A stretch of DNA of 64,000 bases from Hetaerina americana (GCA_022747635.1 JAKTNV010000023.1:7183348-7247347), one strand, 5' to 3'. Counted from the stretch's first letter, positions 21,012 to 31,444 are shown. Numbers and translations are program-made. Notes: a model not told the origin generated them from the letters alone.

Positions 21012-23677
21012 CAGTCAAACTTGTTTATTGTGAATTCATAAGGCTGTGGAAATATTTTTCTTGTTTTGTTTACCATATTACAGAATTTATTCTCACCCAT
21101 ACTACTTATGCCTAAAAATAGCTTTACTATGATATTTCTACATCTCCTATACCCTATTAAAATTAACTTTGGGGGTGAATGTCAGTTAATACTGACTGAC
21201 GAGTCAGGCCTGCTCAAAAGGCATGTTCTCTGTGGGAGAGGAAGCCATCTTGTGAATGGGAGAGCATGTGATAGTGATGCCAAATGGATTATGCGACTAT
21301 GAACAAAATATAAGTGCAATCTATGTGAATGTGTGCAGTAACCTTAGAATGTTTTAATGTTTCATTAATACCTTTAAAACTGGCATATCAAATTGTTAAC
21401 ATGTTTGTATAATTTTTACTTGGACAGGAAATTACTGTCAAATATTATAACTTACGTACTTAAAATGTAGGATAAACTTCATAAATATATGAGATACTGA
21501 AATATTGAATATCTGCCCACACGGTATGACATCAAGCTCCTATGTTGAACCCATAAGACCTGAAACCATAGGTTGGACCTTACCTACCCATCTTGAGATT
21601 CAACAGAATTTATAATATGCTGATATTATGGAAACTTTGTGACAATATGCTAACAAATGTATGCACCCTTCAAATCTTTAAACTGTATGAAACTTCTTTT
21701 GATGGCGAGGTCATCCAAGTGATTTCCAAATGTTTCAATGAAGGGCAAGGCAAATATTTATTGATGAGCAATTTAACATATTCATTTAGCGTATATAATA
21801 ATTTTTCTGCCGGTTTTGCAAAAACCTAGTCCTCATTGGAATCAGCATTGCTATCATCTAAAAGTTTCAGCAGTACTCTTTTGAACTACACCTACTGAAT
21901 TAATAGGCCATAAAAGAATTCTCTTTTCAAAAGAATGGGCCATAAAAGAAGAAGAAAAGGAGCCGTAATAATTATGTTTCCAAGAAAAATGGTAATATTA
22001 TGTGAAAATGTTTTTCCAATTATCTATGAAGGGCTAAGTTTTCATTTTTCCACAAAAAAATTTCAGTTTTGAATGAGATTATCTGAATATATATTAATCC
22101 ATTCTGAAGTATCTAAACTCGGTTTGAGTTAGAAAATGGTGATGGGCACACTAGTCACCATAGCTTTTTGGGAGTGATATGTTTGCCACGAAGGCTCGAG
22201 AAGGACTGTGGATCCTGCTCAGGAACACCTTTGCTCCTCTCTTCAGATTAATTCCTTCCATCTCCCATTTTAGAGCACTCTCTCTCCTTGCCCCACCTTC
22301 ACTCACAGAGATAAATCGAATGAGGGTCCTTGGTAAAATAATGTCAATGGCCAAAGTAGGCGAACACACAAAGATGATGTACTAAACATCATTATGCACA
22401 CATGCCTTAAAACAAGCATGACTTTGTCATATACCAGTAATCTGTTCATCATGCATACATATTCATGTATACCTGATTTAGTATTGTGATGGTTTAAAAT
22501 ATACTGTAATGTATTTTCTTACAGTTTTTTGGAATTGTATGTCACAACTTCCTATTCATCTTCCCATGAAAATTTGTCATTCCTTCTGCCTCTCCATCTG
22601 GTGTCATAGGCCCTGAAGCATTAAAACCACTTCATACTAGGTATTTATTTATGTGCTGTTCTTTGGGCTCATCATCTTTGTCATTGTTTTCTGGATCTGG
22701 CTCATCCAGGGTAGGGCAGTGAGAATCTTCACAAACCACCACGTTGTCATTCAAAACAAATCCTATTTCTCAGCTATGGATGTTGCTGCTCCTCCTAACT
22801 ATGTGCAGTTCCATTTTCCTTCTCAATACAGATGCCACGCATGGAAAAACCCCTTCTGAGGAAGCCCGAGAATTGAAGCACTTCCCACCTTCTCTAATAC
22901 TGGCTCAAGTTTTTCTACAGCTTGGAAATTCACATGATGGATGGAATATATTCAGTTATCTGAATTTTCAGAGTTGCATCATCTCTTGATTGTGTGGCTG
23001 TCAGGAGATGGGTCATGAGCTTAATTCTACAATAATGTTGTATGCATGCAGTGACACATTGAGCCATTCCCCCCTCCCCTCAATGGTGACACTTGTTGTG
23101 TTGCTTGGAAAGCAAACAAGTTTCACATTGCTCAGTTGGAGATCTGGAAATCACATGACACTGTCCAAGAACAGTAAACCTTTTCACTTATCCCAGGATT
23201 TCAGTGATTCATCCATCAGTCTCGCTATGTTCTTGTAGCTTTTTATTACTGCACTACATCACTGGTGAAGACTCTCTTACACTAATTAAGTAGTGCAGTA
23301 GACTTTGAGGCCATGTCAAGTGATGGTAGAGTGCTATCCTCTACATCATCATTGCATCATACTTAGTCAATGCGTGCTGGATGATTTGGACATGACTCTG
23401 CTTTCCTTATTTCTTTGGTAGATGGCCATTTGGGTCCCCCAAATTTCAAATTTGCCTTAGATAGGTTTTCCATGTCAACTATAGAAATACTCTTGCTTCT
23501 CACGGAATCACGCAAATACACCCCCACTGCCTTGAGGCATAGTTTTCACGTGCCATTGTGCTTAGTATTACATTACTGTGGTTTAATAGTTACACTAATT
23601 TTTTAAGGCTCTAAACATTTCTTCTAGGTGCCATATTTACCATTTTCCACAAATTCCACTATGGACAAGTTTGACTG
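21012..23677. mobile_element. pogo/Tigger-type element with intact ends (2.67 kb)
   Basis: TA (21010-21011) precedes CAGTCAAACTTGTTTATTGTG. At the other end, the reverse complement of 23677 inward reads CAGTCAAACTTGTCCATAGTG, and TA (23678-23679) follows. The first 13 bp of the two inverted repeats are identical and similarity continues to about 26 bp. TA target duplication with CAGT ends is typical of the pogo/Tigger branch of Tc1/mariner, and the length fits an element that once held a full transposase. The interior has no readable transposase. On the minus strand an acidic stretch (LDEPDPENNDKDDEP, about 22696-22650) could be a C-terminal tail, but this is weak. Superfamily assignment rests on the ends. 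Confidence 0.7.
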
Positions 23678-23679
23678 TA

Positions 23680-24269
23680 AAATTATTTTTTATAGAATAT
23701 CCAAAATATTACACTTTCTTGACACTGTTCGAATAAAATTTTCCTAATTATTAAGTATTTTAGTTTTAATTACTTTCATAATTTTTCTTAATTTTTGTGA
23801 CATGTTTAAAATAATAGTGTAGCCAGTATCTTAAGGATTCTATATTTGTTGTTTTGCTGTAATAGGTTATAATGCTTGTGTGTTCTATAGCTCTTTAGAA
23901 TTAGAGTGATAAAATCATTCAACATTTTTCCTTTTAATTCCCTGTGACTGTTCAACGGCAGCCAGGGAACCATGGAGCAAGTCTATCTTTAGTGTGATCA
24001 TCTATCTATAAAGGACGTCATTATTTACTTTTTGCAAAATATTTCATTTCAGGTTGGTTAATGAACTTACCCGGTAAAATTTTCATTGATTTCCCACCAA
24101 TCTTTCCAGTAATAATTTTTAGCCTTTGGCAGTGTTGTATTTGATCTGTGGATTCCATGGACCCCTTGTCAGAGAGGATAATGTTTTCTGCTTGAATATA
24201 GGTATAATTCATGGGAAGTCAAATGGTTGACTCTTACCTACATAGAAGCAAAATAATTTCCATGCTAAA
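23680..24269. other. intron sequence, nothing recognised
   Basis: AT-rich stretch with no motif recognised. Confidence 0.4.
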
Positions 24270-24690
24270 AGAATTCGTACTTTCCCACTGACTTTATTTT
24301 AAGATGCTGTGTGTTTCACTGACTTGCGGTGTCATCGGGTACAATTTTCGGTTGCTTGCAGCAGTTGAATATGTGCGCTCAAGACAGGGGGAGGGGGTGG
24401 CTATGTAGGTGCGAGAGGGGGGGTGGAAAGTTAAAGGTGGGAGTCCGGGTTATTTGGGTAAGGGAAGGGAAAAAGCGATGTTGCAGTAGCTATGATGTGA
24501 CATGGGGTTGGGTAGGGTCAAGGGCATGGGAAGGGTAGGGGCGAACAGGTACGTTGAACAGTTGGATTTGTTTTCCCTCGAGGTGAGTTTTTGGAATGAA
24601 AGTATAATTGTGACAAAACTCGTATGTTAAAATTAAGTCTGTGTTAAAGTGCTAAATCTTTTAATATGGATATCGTACTCTTCCACAAAG
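24270..24690. mobile_element. foldback element, copy 2
   Basis: Same unit as at 4075-4556. Shared landmarks, in order, are TTTATTTTAAGAT, TTTCACTGACTT, a GTCATCGGGTACAA block, a G-rich tract, and on the far side AAGTCTGTG, AAATCTTTTAATATGGAT. The outer parts of its own two ends also pair as inverted repeats (the ACTGACTTTATTTTAAGAT region with the reverse complement of 24620-24660). The G-rich centre has lost much of its pairing, so the hairpin is weaker than in copy 1. Confidence 0.6.
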
Positions 24691-25279
24691 TGCAGCCTGA
24701 AACTGTACAAAATAATTTGTTTATGAATGGATGGTACAAACTGAACTGGTCACCTGTATGGAAATAAAAGGAATTTGTAATGCACATGAAGGTTTTCCTT
24801 GTGATGGTCATTCTACTTGCGTAATGTCTCCTCGCTAGGATTTATCCCTATGTGGAACCATTAAGCCATCAAAACAAATTCAAGAGTGATGAACAATGCA
24901 ATCATGCCTAGTGTACTCAACTTCCAATTTTGATTCTTAAATTTGAGGTACATAAGATTTATCTTTGTAGGAGAAGATTGGCTGCGGCTTCCATGGACCT
25001 GATTTGCTTTCCATCAGTCTTAATTATGACTGTAATTGAAAATAGCTGGCAAAACAAGATATGCTATGGTTAAAAAATGGGCGGAACACTGCTTTGAAAC
25101 TGAAATAAAGTAATTATGATTTGGGTGTTAGAAATTTTTTCTTGTGAAAAAATACCAGAAATGATTGGTGATTTATTCACTACTTTTACTGTCTCCAATA
25201 TATTCTTACTTGAGAGAAATTTGCATATAAACAATATCAGTATGAATTGGGGCTGAATTTTTTAACATAATAAGAGTGT

Positions 25280-25325
25280 ATGTATATATGTGTATGTGTG
25301 TATATATACATACACATATATACAT
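25280..25325. repeat. perfect TG/TA palindrome
   Basis: Two 18-bp arms (25280-25297 and 25308-25325) are exact reverse complements, separated by a 10-bp spacer made of the same alternating purine-pyrimidine sequence. The arm is ATGTATATATGTGTATGT. Confidence 0.9.
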
Positions 25326-25339
25326 GTAAACCATACACA

Positions 25340-25556
25340 CAGTAATCAACCCGAAGGTCGGTTTGGCAGGTGATGGTAGAGTTCACCCAGTACTAAGCCC
25401 GACAGCATGTGAAATTCACACATCAGGGCAGGGGGGCCCGTTCCTTTCCCTGTGCCGGTTATGGTTTCCCAAGAAGACCTGGTCCCCGAAAAATCACATA
25501 GCTTGGGTGGAGCTGCAGGTGCCCAGAGTGCCTTGCCCAGGAATGAATCCATTTCA
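25340..25556 (+). repeat. dispersed repeat family A, copy 2
   Basis: Similar to 8828-9010 across about 190 bp, with the same order of blocks (TTCACCCA, GTGAAATTCACACATCAGG, a GGGG tract, TTCCTTTCCCTGTGCC, TTATGG-TTCC). It runs directly into the Penelope-like coding fragment, so it may be part of that element, or a separate repeat into which it inserted. Confidence 0.55.
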
Positions 25557-26425
25557 GACTCCACCATCACCTTTCTTGACACAGACACCTCACTTCACAA
25601 TAATAATTTCACCACTTCAGTAAACATCAAAGCCACTAACCATCAGCAATACCTACACCACACCAGTTGTCATCCTCAACACACCAAACGCTCGATTCCC
25701 AACTCTTTCTGTATCCATGGACACCGAATTGGCAACACCACAGCCACTCTCAACAAATACCTCGACAATCTACGCCTTGCACTCCACAAACGCGGTTAAC
25801 TAGAAAAGCTCCTACAAAATAAAACCCACCACTTCACCTGACCACACACACCTCATAAAAAGAAGCCCACATCTGACGCAGGACTCAACCTTTGTACCAC
25901 CTATTTCCCCAGATCACACAGACTGAAAACCTTTCTTGAAGAACTGTTTCCTATTTAACACAACAGCGACCTCATCCTTACTACCCATATCCACCCATAC
26001 CCATCTCTTGCATACAGATGACCCACCAATCTCCAAAACCTTCTGAGATCCACCAACCCTTTGGTGCCCAGCCCCTGACAAATTTCCTGATATTTCCCCT
26101 ACTTGCAACTGCCCCTGATGTAAAACATGTCTACTCATCAGATCTGCTCCCCTCATCCCCTAATAGCCCCCTCACCTTGTTCCCACACTAATTGCCTCTC
26201 AAAAAACATTATCTCTTGTCATGCAAACAATGCACTTCATTTTACATTGGCGAATGCATTACCGCCTTATCCATTCAAATGAACAATCACCAGTACTCCT
26301 GCAATTCAGCTTCATTCTCTTCTCTTCCTATCCCTTCACACGCAAATTCCCACAACCTTTCATTCGACCAGTGTGTTGCTCTTACCATCCTAGAATCCCT
26401 ACCCGATTCAGCCACCAATATAGAG
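25556..26425 (+). pseudogene. Penelope-like retroelement remnant: RT thumb and GIY-YIG endonuclease
   Basis: The frame opens with TFLDTDTSLHNNNFTTSV, then NHQQYLHHTSCHPQHTKRSI and LNKYLDNLRLALHKRG. The FLD, YLHH-S-HP and KRSI pattern belongs to the end of the reverse transcriptase of Penelope-like elements. After a damaged middle (about 25800-26190), the frame from 26192 reads KKHYLLSCKQCTSFYIGE, then TALSIQMNNHQYSCNS and LSFDQCVALTILESLPD. The spaced cysteines, the YIGE and the following basic-residue helix with NNH match the GIY-YIG endonuclease that ends Penelope-like ORFs; the usual arginine (LSxRMNNH) is glutamine here. The element is 5'-truncated, frameshifted and inactive. Confidence 0.75.
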
Positions 26426-27396
26426 GTGAGAACTCGAGGTTCTTGGCTTGTGGCGGAGCAATGTGTTTTCCTTTGTTGTTACGTGTGCATACATAGGTTT
26501 GTTTCAGCATCTTCTTCCAGAAGAGACCCATTTCATCACAATTAAAAACTTGTTGCAGCAGGTTAACCTTAGAATCTTGAAGGTTCATGAAGTTCTCTGC
26601 TGCTCTTGGAGCTTGCTTCGTCACCATGCCTCACAGTGTTGTGAAAGATGGTTCTTCTCTTAAACTTCTCAAACCGCAGACAGCTTCCCTCACACACTTC
26701 TTTGGCCTTTGATGATCCTGGAATCTTCTTAACGAGTTAGGCATAAAATTAATTTTGCCTTCTCACAAATGATATTCTTGTTAATGATGTCACATAGAAA
26801 TTTCACATTATTTTTTCTCATTTCTCATAGAAAATGTCACATAGCTATTTGTTTATTCATACAAGTAGCAATCTTTCAACATTGTTGAGAAGGTGCAACC
26901 CTTGTGTAAATATTCTTGTCACTCCCTTTCATGCACCTAGCTCCTTAAATTTGTCCATCTACTTGAGGATAGTGCAAATCACTGTTGTAGACCGATTGTA
27001 TGCTCATGCTATATCAGCCATGCTCACCCCTAGTTCTTGCTTTTCATCTCCACTGTTAAGTTTGTTATTTAATGCCTGTCTTCTCTTGGCTCATATTTTG
27101 GGGATATTTTTAAAACTATGCTCAAGATATTATTTAACCTTGGACAAAAAAGTCACGTAATATGCCTGAGCACAAGTTTGGAAAAATGTGTAATCACTAG
27201 CAACCCTACAGTGCTCGTGGAATGTGTGCGAGAGACAAACTGAAGTGGCAGGGGTGAAATCATTCGGGGAATACCCCTATCCTCATCGTTCGTTATGCAA
27301 AAAGTCTCTCATGAAGTGAGTCATTTTTTGTAAATATTTTTTCTTGTTATGCAAATAACTCACTATGTGAGATGCTCGTTAAGCTCTTTTCCACTG
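26426..27396 (-). pseudogene. Tigger/pogo transposase remnant with right terminal repeat
   Basis: On the minus strand the element begins at 27396 with CAGTGGAAAAGAGCTTAACG, typical of Tigger terminal repeats, with TA just outside (27397-27398). The N-terminal part (about 27110-26960) gives an ELGVSMADIA-AYNRSTTVICTILK stretch matching the CENP-B-type helix-turn-helix (xxVADIAxxxxxSxSTVxxIL). The catalytic part (about 26560-26470) reads QVFNCDEMGLFWKKMLKQTY, in which the aspartate of CDE is the first of the DDE/D triad. The rest, including the left terminal repeat, is missing where the Penelope fragment ends. It is inactive. Its outer end lies 12 bp from a ZIP exon. Confidence 0.8.
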
Positions 27397-27408
27397 TATA
27401 TGCAATAG

Positions 27409-27486
27409 GTGAAAAGGAAATCCCTGTCTTACCTAACATTTTCCATCTCAACTCCACATTCGCTATCTACACCAGTGCAGTCTGAG
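27409..27486 (+). CDS. ZIP transporter, small loop exon
   Basis: A 78-bp open exon (26 codons, phase 0 in and out) between GCAATAG and GTATGT. It begins VKRKSLSYLTFSISTPHSLS and ends TPVQSE, a basic start followed by a Ser/Thr-rich segment suited to a cytoplasmic loop and possibly phosphorylated. It is too short to stand out by itself; the support is the good splice signals, the continuous frame and the matching phase with 20250-20444 and 37443-37650. The polypyrimidine tract of its acceptor (CTCTTTTCC) lies inside the end of the neighbouring Tigger element. It could be a constitutive or cassette exon, or, less likely, a chance open stretch. Confidence 0.65.
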
Positions 27487-27609
27487 GTATGTACTGGTTC
27501 TGGATAAGTGATCTACCTAGTCATAAATTTTGTAAATTATTCATTAATGAGGGCTGGTAAACTCTGTTGATTTCATTCTCCAAATCGAATTAGAAAACAA
27601 ATGCCTAGT

Positions 27610-27880
27610 GATTTGGTCTTTTCCAAAAATAAGCAGAATAAATCCAGGGAAAAAATTTATTGCTGAAAAAAGTATAAATTACTGCAATTATTTTCATAAT
27701 AGCTCCATTGAGAACCAACACCCTGATTCCAGTGCCTCTGCCAGTTGTATAACGCTTCCTGGAAGTCATCGATGGGAACCTTGTTTAGGCATCTCATCAT
27801 GGATTCTTGGACGTTATCCAGCATTCCAAAATGGTTACCTGGATGGATCACTGCTAAATTGACTGGTTCTGCCTTTATTT
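27610..27880 (-). pseudogene. mariner transposase 3' end remnant
   Basis: The minus strand reads GNHFGMLDNVQESMMRCLNK, then DFQEALYNWQRHWNQGVGSQ, the C-terminal end of a mariner transposase (FQ-x-W-RW-xC-x-QG pattern). The left edge, GGTCTTTTCCAAAA, resembles the terminal motif of the copies at 7619 and 42645. The upstream remainder of the gene is absent. Confidence 0.65.
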
Positions 27881-27904
27881 CTATTGATAACATTGACAAA
27901 CACC

Positions 27905-28415
27905 TGTTTAACGTCCTCTACCCTTCTCCCCAGTTTCCTATTCATTGCTATAGCTACCCCACATTGAACCTCCACCTTTCTAGTATATATTGCTCTGCAG
28001 CTATTGTTTCAATAATATCTACTATAATTCCATCTCACTTTGTGTTGACTAAGCATGCCTATATTGCCTTTCTCCATCTCTTATTTGATTGGTTCCCACC
28101 TCCATGTCTTCAGCATCTTGCTAATATAGTATTCCAAGCCCCTGTTTTAATGGTGGCTTTCCTCATCTGTGTCTTCTTTTCTGCTGCCATTCACTTAAGG
28201 ACTTCTCGTGATGATGTGGGCCTTGCCTCTTCCACTGTCAGGCACAGCTGTTGGCCCTGTGGGCTATGTTATATGTTATATCCAATTCTTGGGATAAATA
28301 ATTGAGGTAGTTACTCATTGTTTTCTTTAACAGTATTTTGAACCATCACTTTGCTGGCTCCCATAGTACAATCGGATACCTTTGCAGCCACCTCACTAGG
28401 GAACAGGTGTAGTGA
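27905..28415 (-). mobile_element. LINE 5' end fragment
   Basis: Minus-strand sequence similar in order to 47760-47945: a tract around TTGGGATAAATAATTGAGG (compare TTGGGAATAATAATTGAGG at 47825), the segment leading to CACTTTGCTGGC, and GGATACCTTTGCAGCC (compare GGATGCCTTTTGCAGCC at 47919). The same stretch, on the + strand, is at 44290-44460. It is therefore the 5' region of the LINE family at 44215-45130 and 46850-48125. The 186-codon open frame on the opposite strand (27745-28305) is a by-product. Confidence 0.55.
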
Positions 28416-28480
28416 GATTCGCAGGATGCTTTTAATTCTTTGTGAAGAAATTAAAGTTTGGTAGCGTCCCTGAAGCCGGG

Positions 28481-28802
28481 GGTGGGGGGGGGGGTAATTG
28501 GGATGGTGCGGAGGCTAACGTACTGGCTTCCCACCCAGAGGATCCAGGTTCGAATCCCGGTGGTGGCAGATATTTTGTGTGGTGGTGTCTCGATCTCTAC
28601 TTGAGGTGCTTTGTGGAGGGCACTTTGAGTGAGTATGCAATCCATTGGATGGGACATTAAGCCACGGACCCCTTTGTGCCTTCTGTAAAGAGTAGGCTAA
28701 TGCCAGCACTGAATTTCTCTCCACCCTTCATCCTTTCCTGCCCATCCCTGAAGGTGCAGATGACCTTGGCTGTCAGTTGACTCCCCTAAAAACTACTACT
28801 AC
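28481..28802 (+). mobile_element. tRNA-derived SINE, family S, copy 2
   Basis: Best-preserved tRNA head of the family: GGATGGTGCGGAGGCTAACG, CTGGCTTCCCACCCAGAGG and a canonical B box GGTTCGAATCC (28547-28557). The body matches copy 1 through GATGGGACATTAAGCC, AGAGTAGGCTAATGCCA and CTCCCCTAAAAACTACTACT. It is flanked by a 10-bp near-perfect duplication, TGAAGCCGGG at 28471-28480 and TGAAGACGGG at 28803-28812. A run of about 11 G lies between the left duplication and the head. Confidence 0.85.
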
Positions 28803-28812
28803 TGAAGACGGG

Positions 28813-31080
28813 TTGGTTCACAACACCCAAATGGCTGGTGATACCCCCTTCAATCCAAGCAATTGGCAAATGTTGGAATTGCTCGTTAGGATCCACTACA
28901 AAGAGAAGAGAGTTTGATCTACAGAATGGGGTTGACTTGGGGGAGGACAGTGCTTTGGCCATGATGCAACAGTTGCTCATCTTGGTGTTCTCATCTTTCC
29001 CATCCCGTATTGCTTCTTCAACTTGTCCTCTCATTCAGACTCCTCTCTATGTTCTTTAATGACACCTGGTGGTCTGCTCGATGGCTTGATGAGATGCCAA
29101 TTAGTCCTTTTGTTGGCTCATGCCCTTCCTCTCTAGTCCCTACTCAGGCCATGGCTTCCTTCATTTGAAACTATGAATCTTGCAAACAAGAGCCCATCGA
29201 CCAGTCCAAATGAAAAGAAATACCAACACCATGAATGTATACATCTTGGGGTCAAAGTGATTGGTTACCAAAAGTTAGATACGCTCTTCTTGTGTAGGGA
29301 CAAAGGGTGTGTTCACATGAGGAAGCTTCATCCTGTAAAATGCACTATCATCATTGTGGAATTAGGTTTGCAAAAATATCAAACACTATTATTAGGTATC
29401 ATTGGGCTCCTTTGATTTTATAAGAAGTATTTATGGCATGTTAATTAAATATAGCTGTTTGAACTCAAGTTTTGTATTCCAGTTCAATTCTCTGGTTTTT
29501 CTGGCCCATATTTTTATCATATTGCGAAGAGGCAATGGTTTCTGATGTAGCAGGGCAAGTAAAGATTTTTTCAGTACTAAAATGAGCTAGGGATGATATC
29601 CTCTCCTGGCCTTGGGTGTTTTACAGGTCTGTCTTGAGTGTTGTCTTCATTGCTGAGGAGGACCTCTTGGCAGATGAGCTGGGAGCTGGGATGGATTATG
29701 ATCTGAGCAAGTTTGTACACTTCCGGAAAATCTTCCACTAAGTCAGCTGTTGCCAAGTAAAGTTATTAATTTTCAGTGTTGTCCTTGTGCTTTTCTGAGT
29801 CTCTGAACAAGGTGCTTAGTTCACTTTTAAATTGCGAATATCAAAGCATTTCCCAAATTTCTATTTAAATTTGAAAACTTCATCTTTGGAGATTGTTTTT
29901 GGAATTTCCTAAACCAACTTGAGTCTAGAAAATTAACATTTTTGATTTTTTTGTATGTGTGAAGTGGTTTGTAGAGGTTGTTCATGACAATCATTTTCAA
30001 AGTAAACGTTAATTTAAAATCTTCTTGTTTTTCCATGATGTAGTATAAAGCTTTATTAACTTTACTGGAATAGACACTCTTGATATGAGTGATCACGTTC
30101 ACCATGCTCCAAATATTGTCTTCTTTGAGGCTACTCATGTAGTTGGGCAATTTTTATCCTTATTTACTTGAGCAGTTATCACCTAACATGCTGTTGTATG
30201 TTGAGTGAATGTTGGATATCATCAATATTGTCTCAAAGGTGAAGTTACTGTCTGTTTTAAATGATTGTAACTCACAGATCTCTGTGTTCCTCAGCCAGGC
30301 AATGCTAATGAAGACTCAATAATGACAAAAATATATTGCTATTTGTCCTTGTTATTTCACTGAAAAAATTTCACTCTCCATCTCACTCAAGAAAGGTTTG
30401 TTAAAGGATCAGAGTTTCCACAGAAGAGGGACTCAAAAACGTAGTTGGATGAATATCTTGGCATTTCCGGCTATTGATCATTTCAAGTGGAGAAGAAATC
30501 ACATGGCCTTTAAAGGAAATGAAGGAAATCCATATGAGACTGAGTACCTTAACTTATCCCTTTGTATGTTGAACTGAACTAATCACATTCATCCATGCAA
30601 TCATTCCTGAATAAACTGTTTAATTCCTATGAGCAATTTTGGACCCAGCATGTTTTCCTCCCATTTCAAACCTCGGGGAGTGGCGTTTACGGTGTTCTCA
30701 TTCATACCATGCTACTTTTTTATGTAGCAGTATCATTTTGCTCTGGCTTCAAGTGATTGACTGATCTCGTTATGAGTTTAGGTTGCATCCTCTTCTTGAC
30801 CTCCTCAAGCCTATGTCTTTTCTAATGGAGGCCCCCATTCCAGAAGGGCACATGAGCGATAGTGTTGGCTCATAAACAAATCCAGAACAGTTGGTAAGCC
30901 CTAGATGCCATGTCTTGTTTTTGGCATGACAATGAGATATCCATAGTGTACTAAAATGGATACTTCCCAGATCCAGTGTATAGTATCCTGGTCCTGTTCA
31001 CACTGCATGTTATATGCTGAAATGTAGTCAATATGAAACCTCCTTTTCAGGAATAAACAGTTTGCAAAATTTTGAAAAAA
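28813..31080. other. intron sequence with a few exon-like islands
   Basis: Mostly AT-rich. Two less AT-rich islands stand out: 28830-29060 (open on the minus strand) and 29626-29745 (open on the + strand, preceded by TTTTACAG, reading EEDLLADELGAGMDYDLSKF). Neither matches a family I can name, and no consistent donor site follows the second. Confidence 0.35.
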
Positions 31081-31087
31081 TTTTAAT

Positions 31088-31444
31088 TTAACGGCTGCTG
31101 GAGTAGATACAAGGTATTATATACAATATGAGACTTAACAACCAGGAAAAATTAAATTTATTACCCTCTTGAAAGAATAGGAGTTCCTCAATTTTTGAGA
31201 CGTTTTGAAATTCCTCTTTGGTTTTCCCATGGTAATGTGCCGTGCTGAATTTTGACATTTTGTGTTGCATTACCTGGCTACCAACCAGCTTGGGTGGATT
31301 GTTCTCAAACTTCTCTGAATCTGATTTCTCCCAGTCATTCCCTTTGATTAAATTCCACTCTTCAAGCTGAGAAAAATCACTACTGGCAGCTCCAGTGTCA
31401 CTGCCAGAAAAATATTTAAAAAGAGCAGAACTTTTTTCTTCCAT
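31088..31444 (-). other. unrecognised minus-strand open frame with donor-like site
   Basis: An ATG-started frame of 118 codons. The first 56 codons are acidic and Ser-rich (MEEKSSALFKYFSGSDTGAA, then EEWNLIKGNDWEKSD), with ordinary protein composition, and end at GSQ, where the DNA reads AGCCAG followed by GTAATG, a fair splice donor. Downstream the composition turns hydrophobic and less protein-like. It could be an exon of an antisense gene, a retro-pseudogene or chance. No partner exon was found. Confidence 0.2.

Noticed and set aside
27745..28305. 186-codon open frame on the + strand
   Set aside because: It runs antisense through a mariner 3' end and a LINE 5' fragment, so both halves are explained by known repeats on the other strand.
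28547..28557. Possible tRNA gene at a canonical B box
   Set aside because: The tRNA-like head is followed by a SINE body found in three other places and has target-site duplications, so it is a SINE and not a tRNA gene.
29827..30150. 107-codon minus-strand open frame
   Set aside because: Lys/Asn/Ile-rich composition expected by chance in AT-rich DNA, with no motif.
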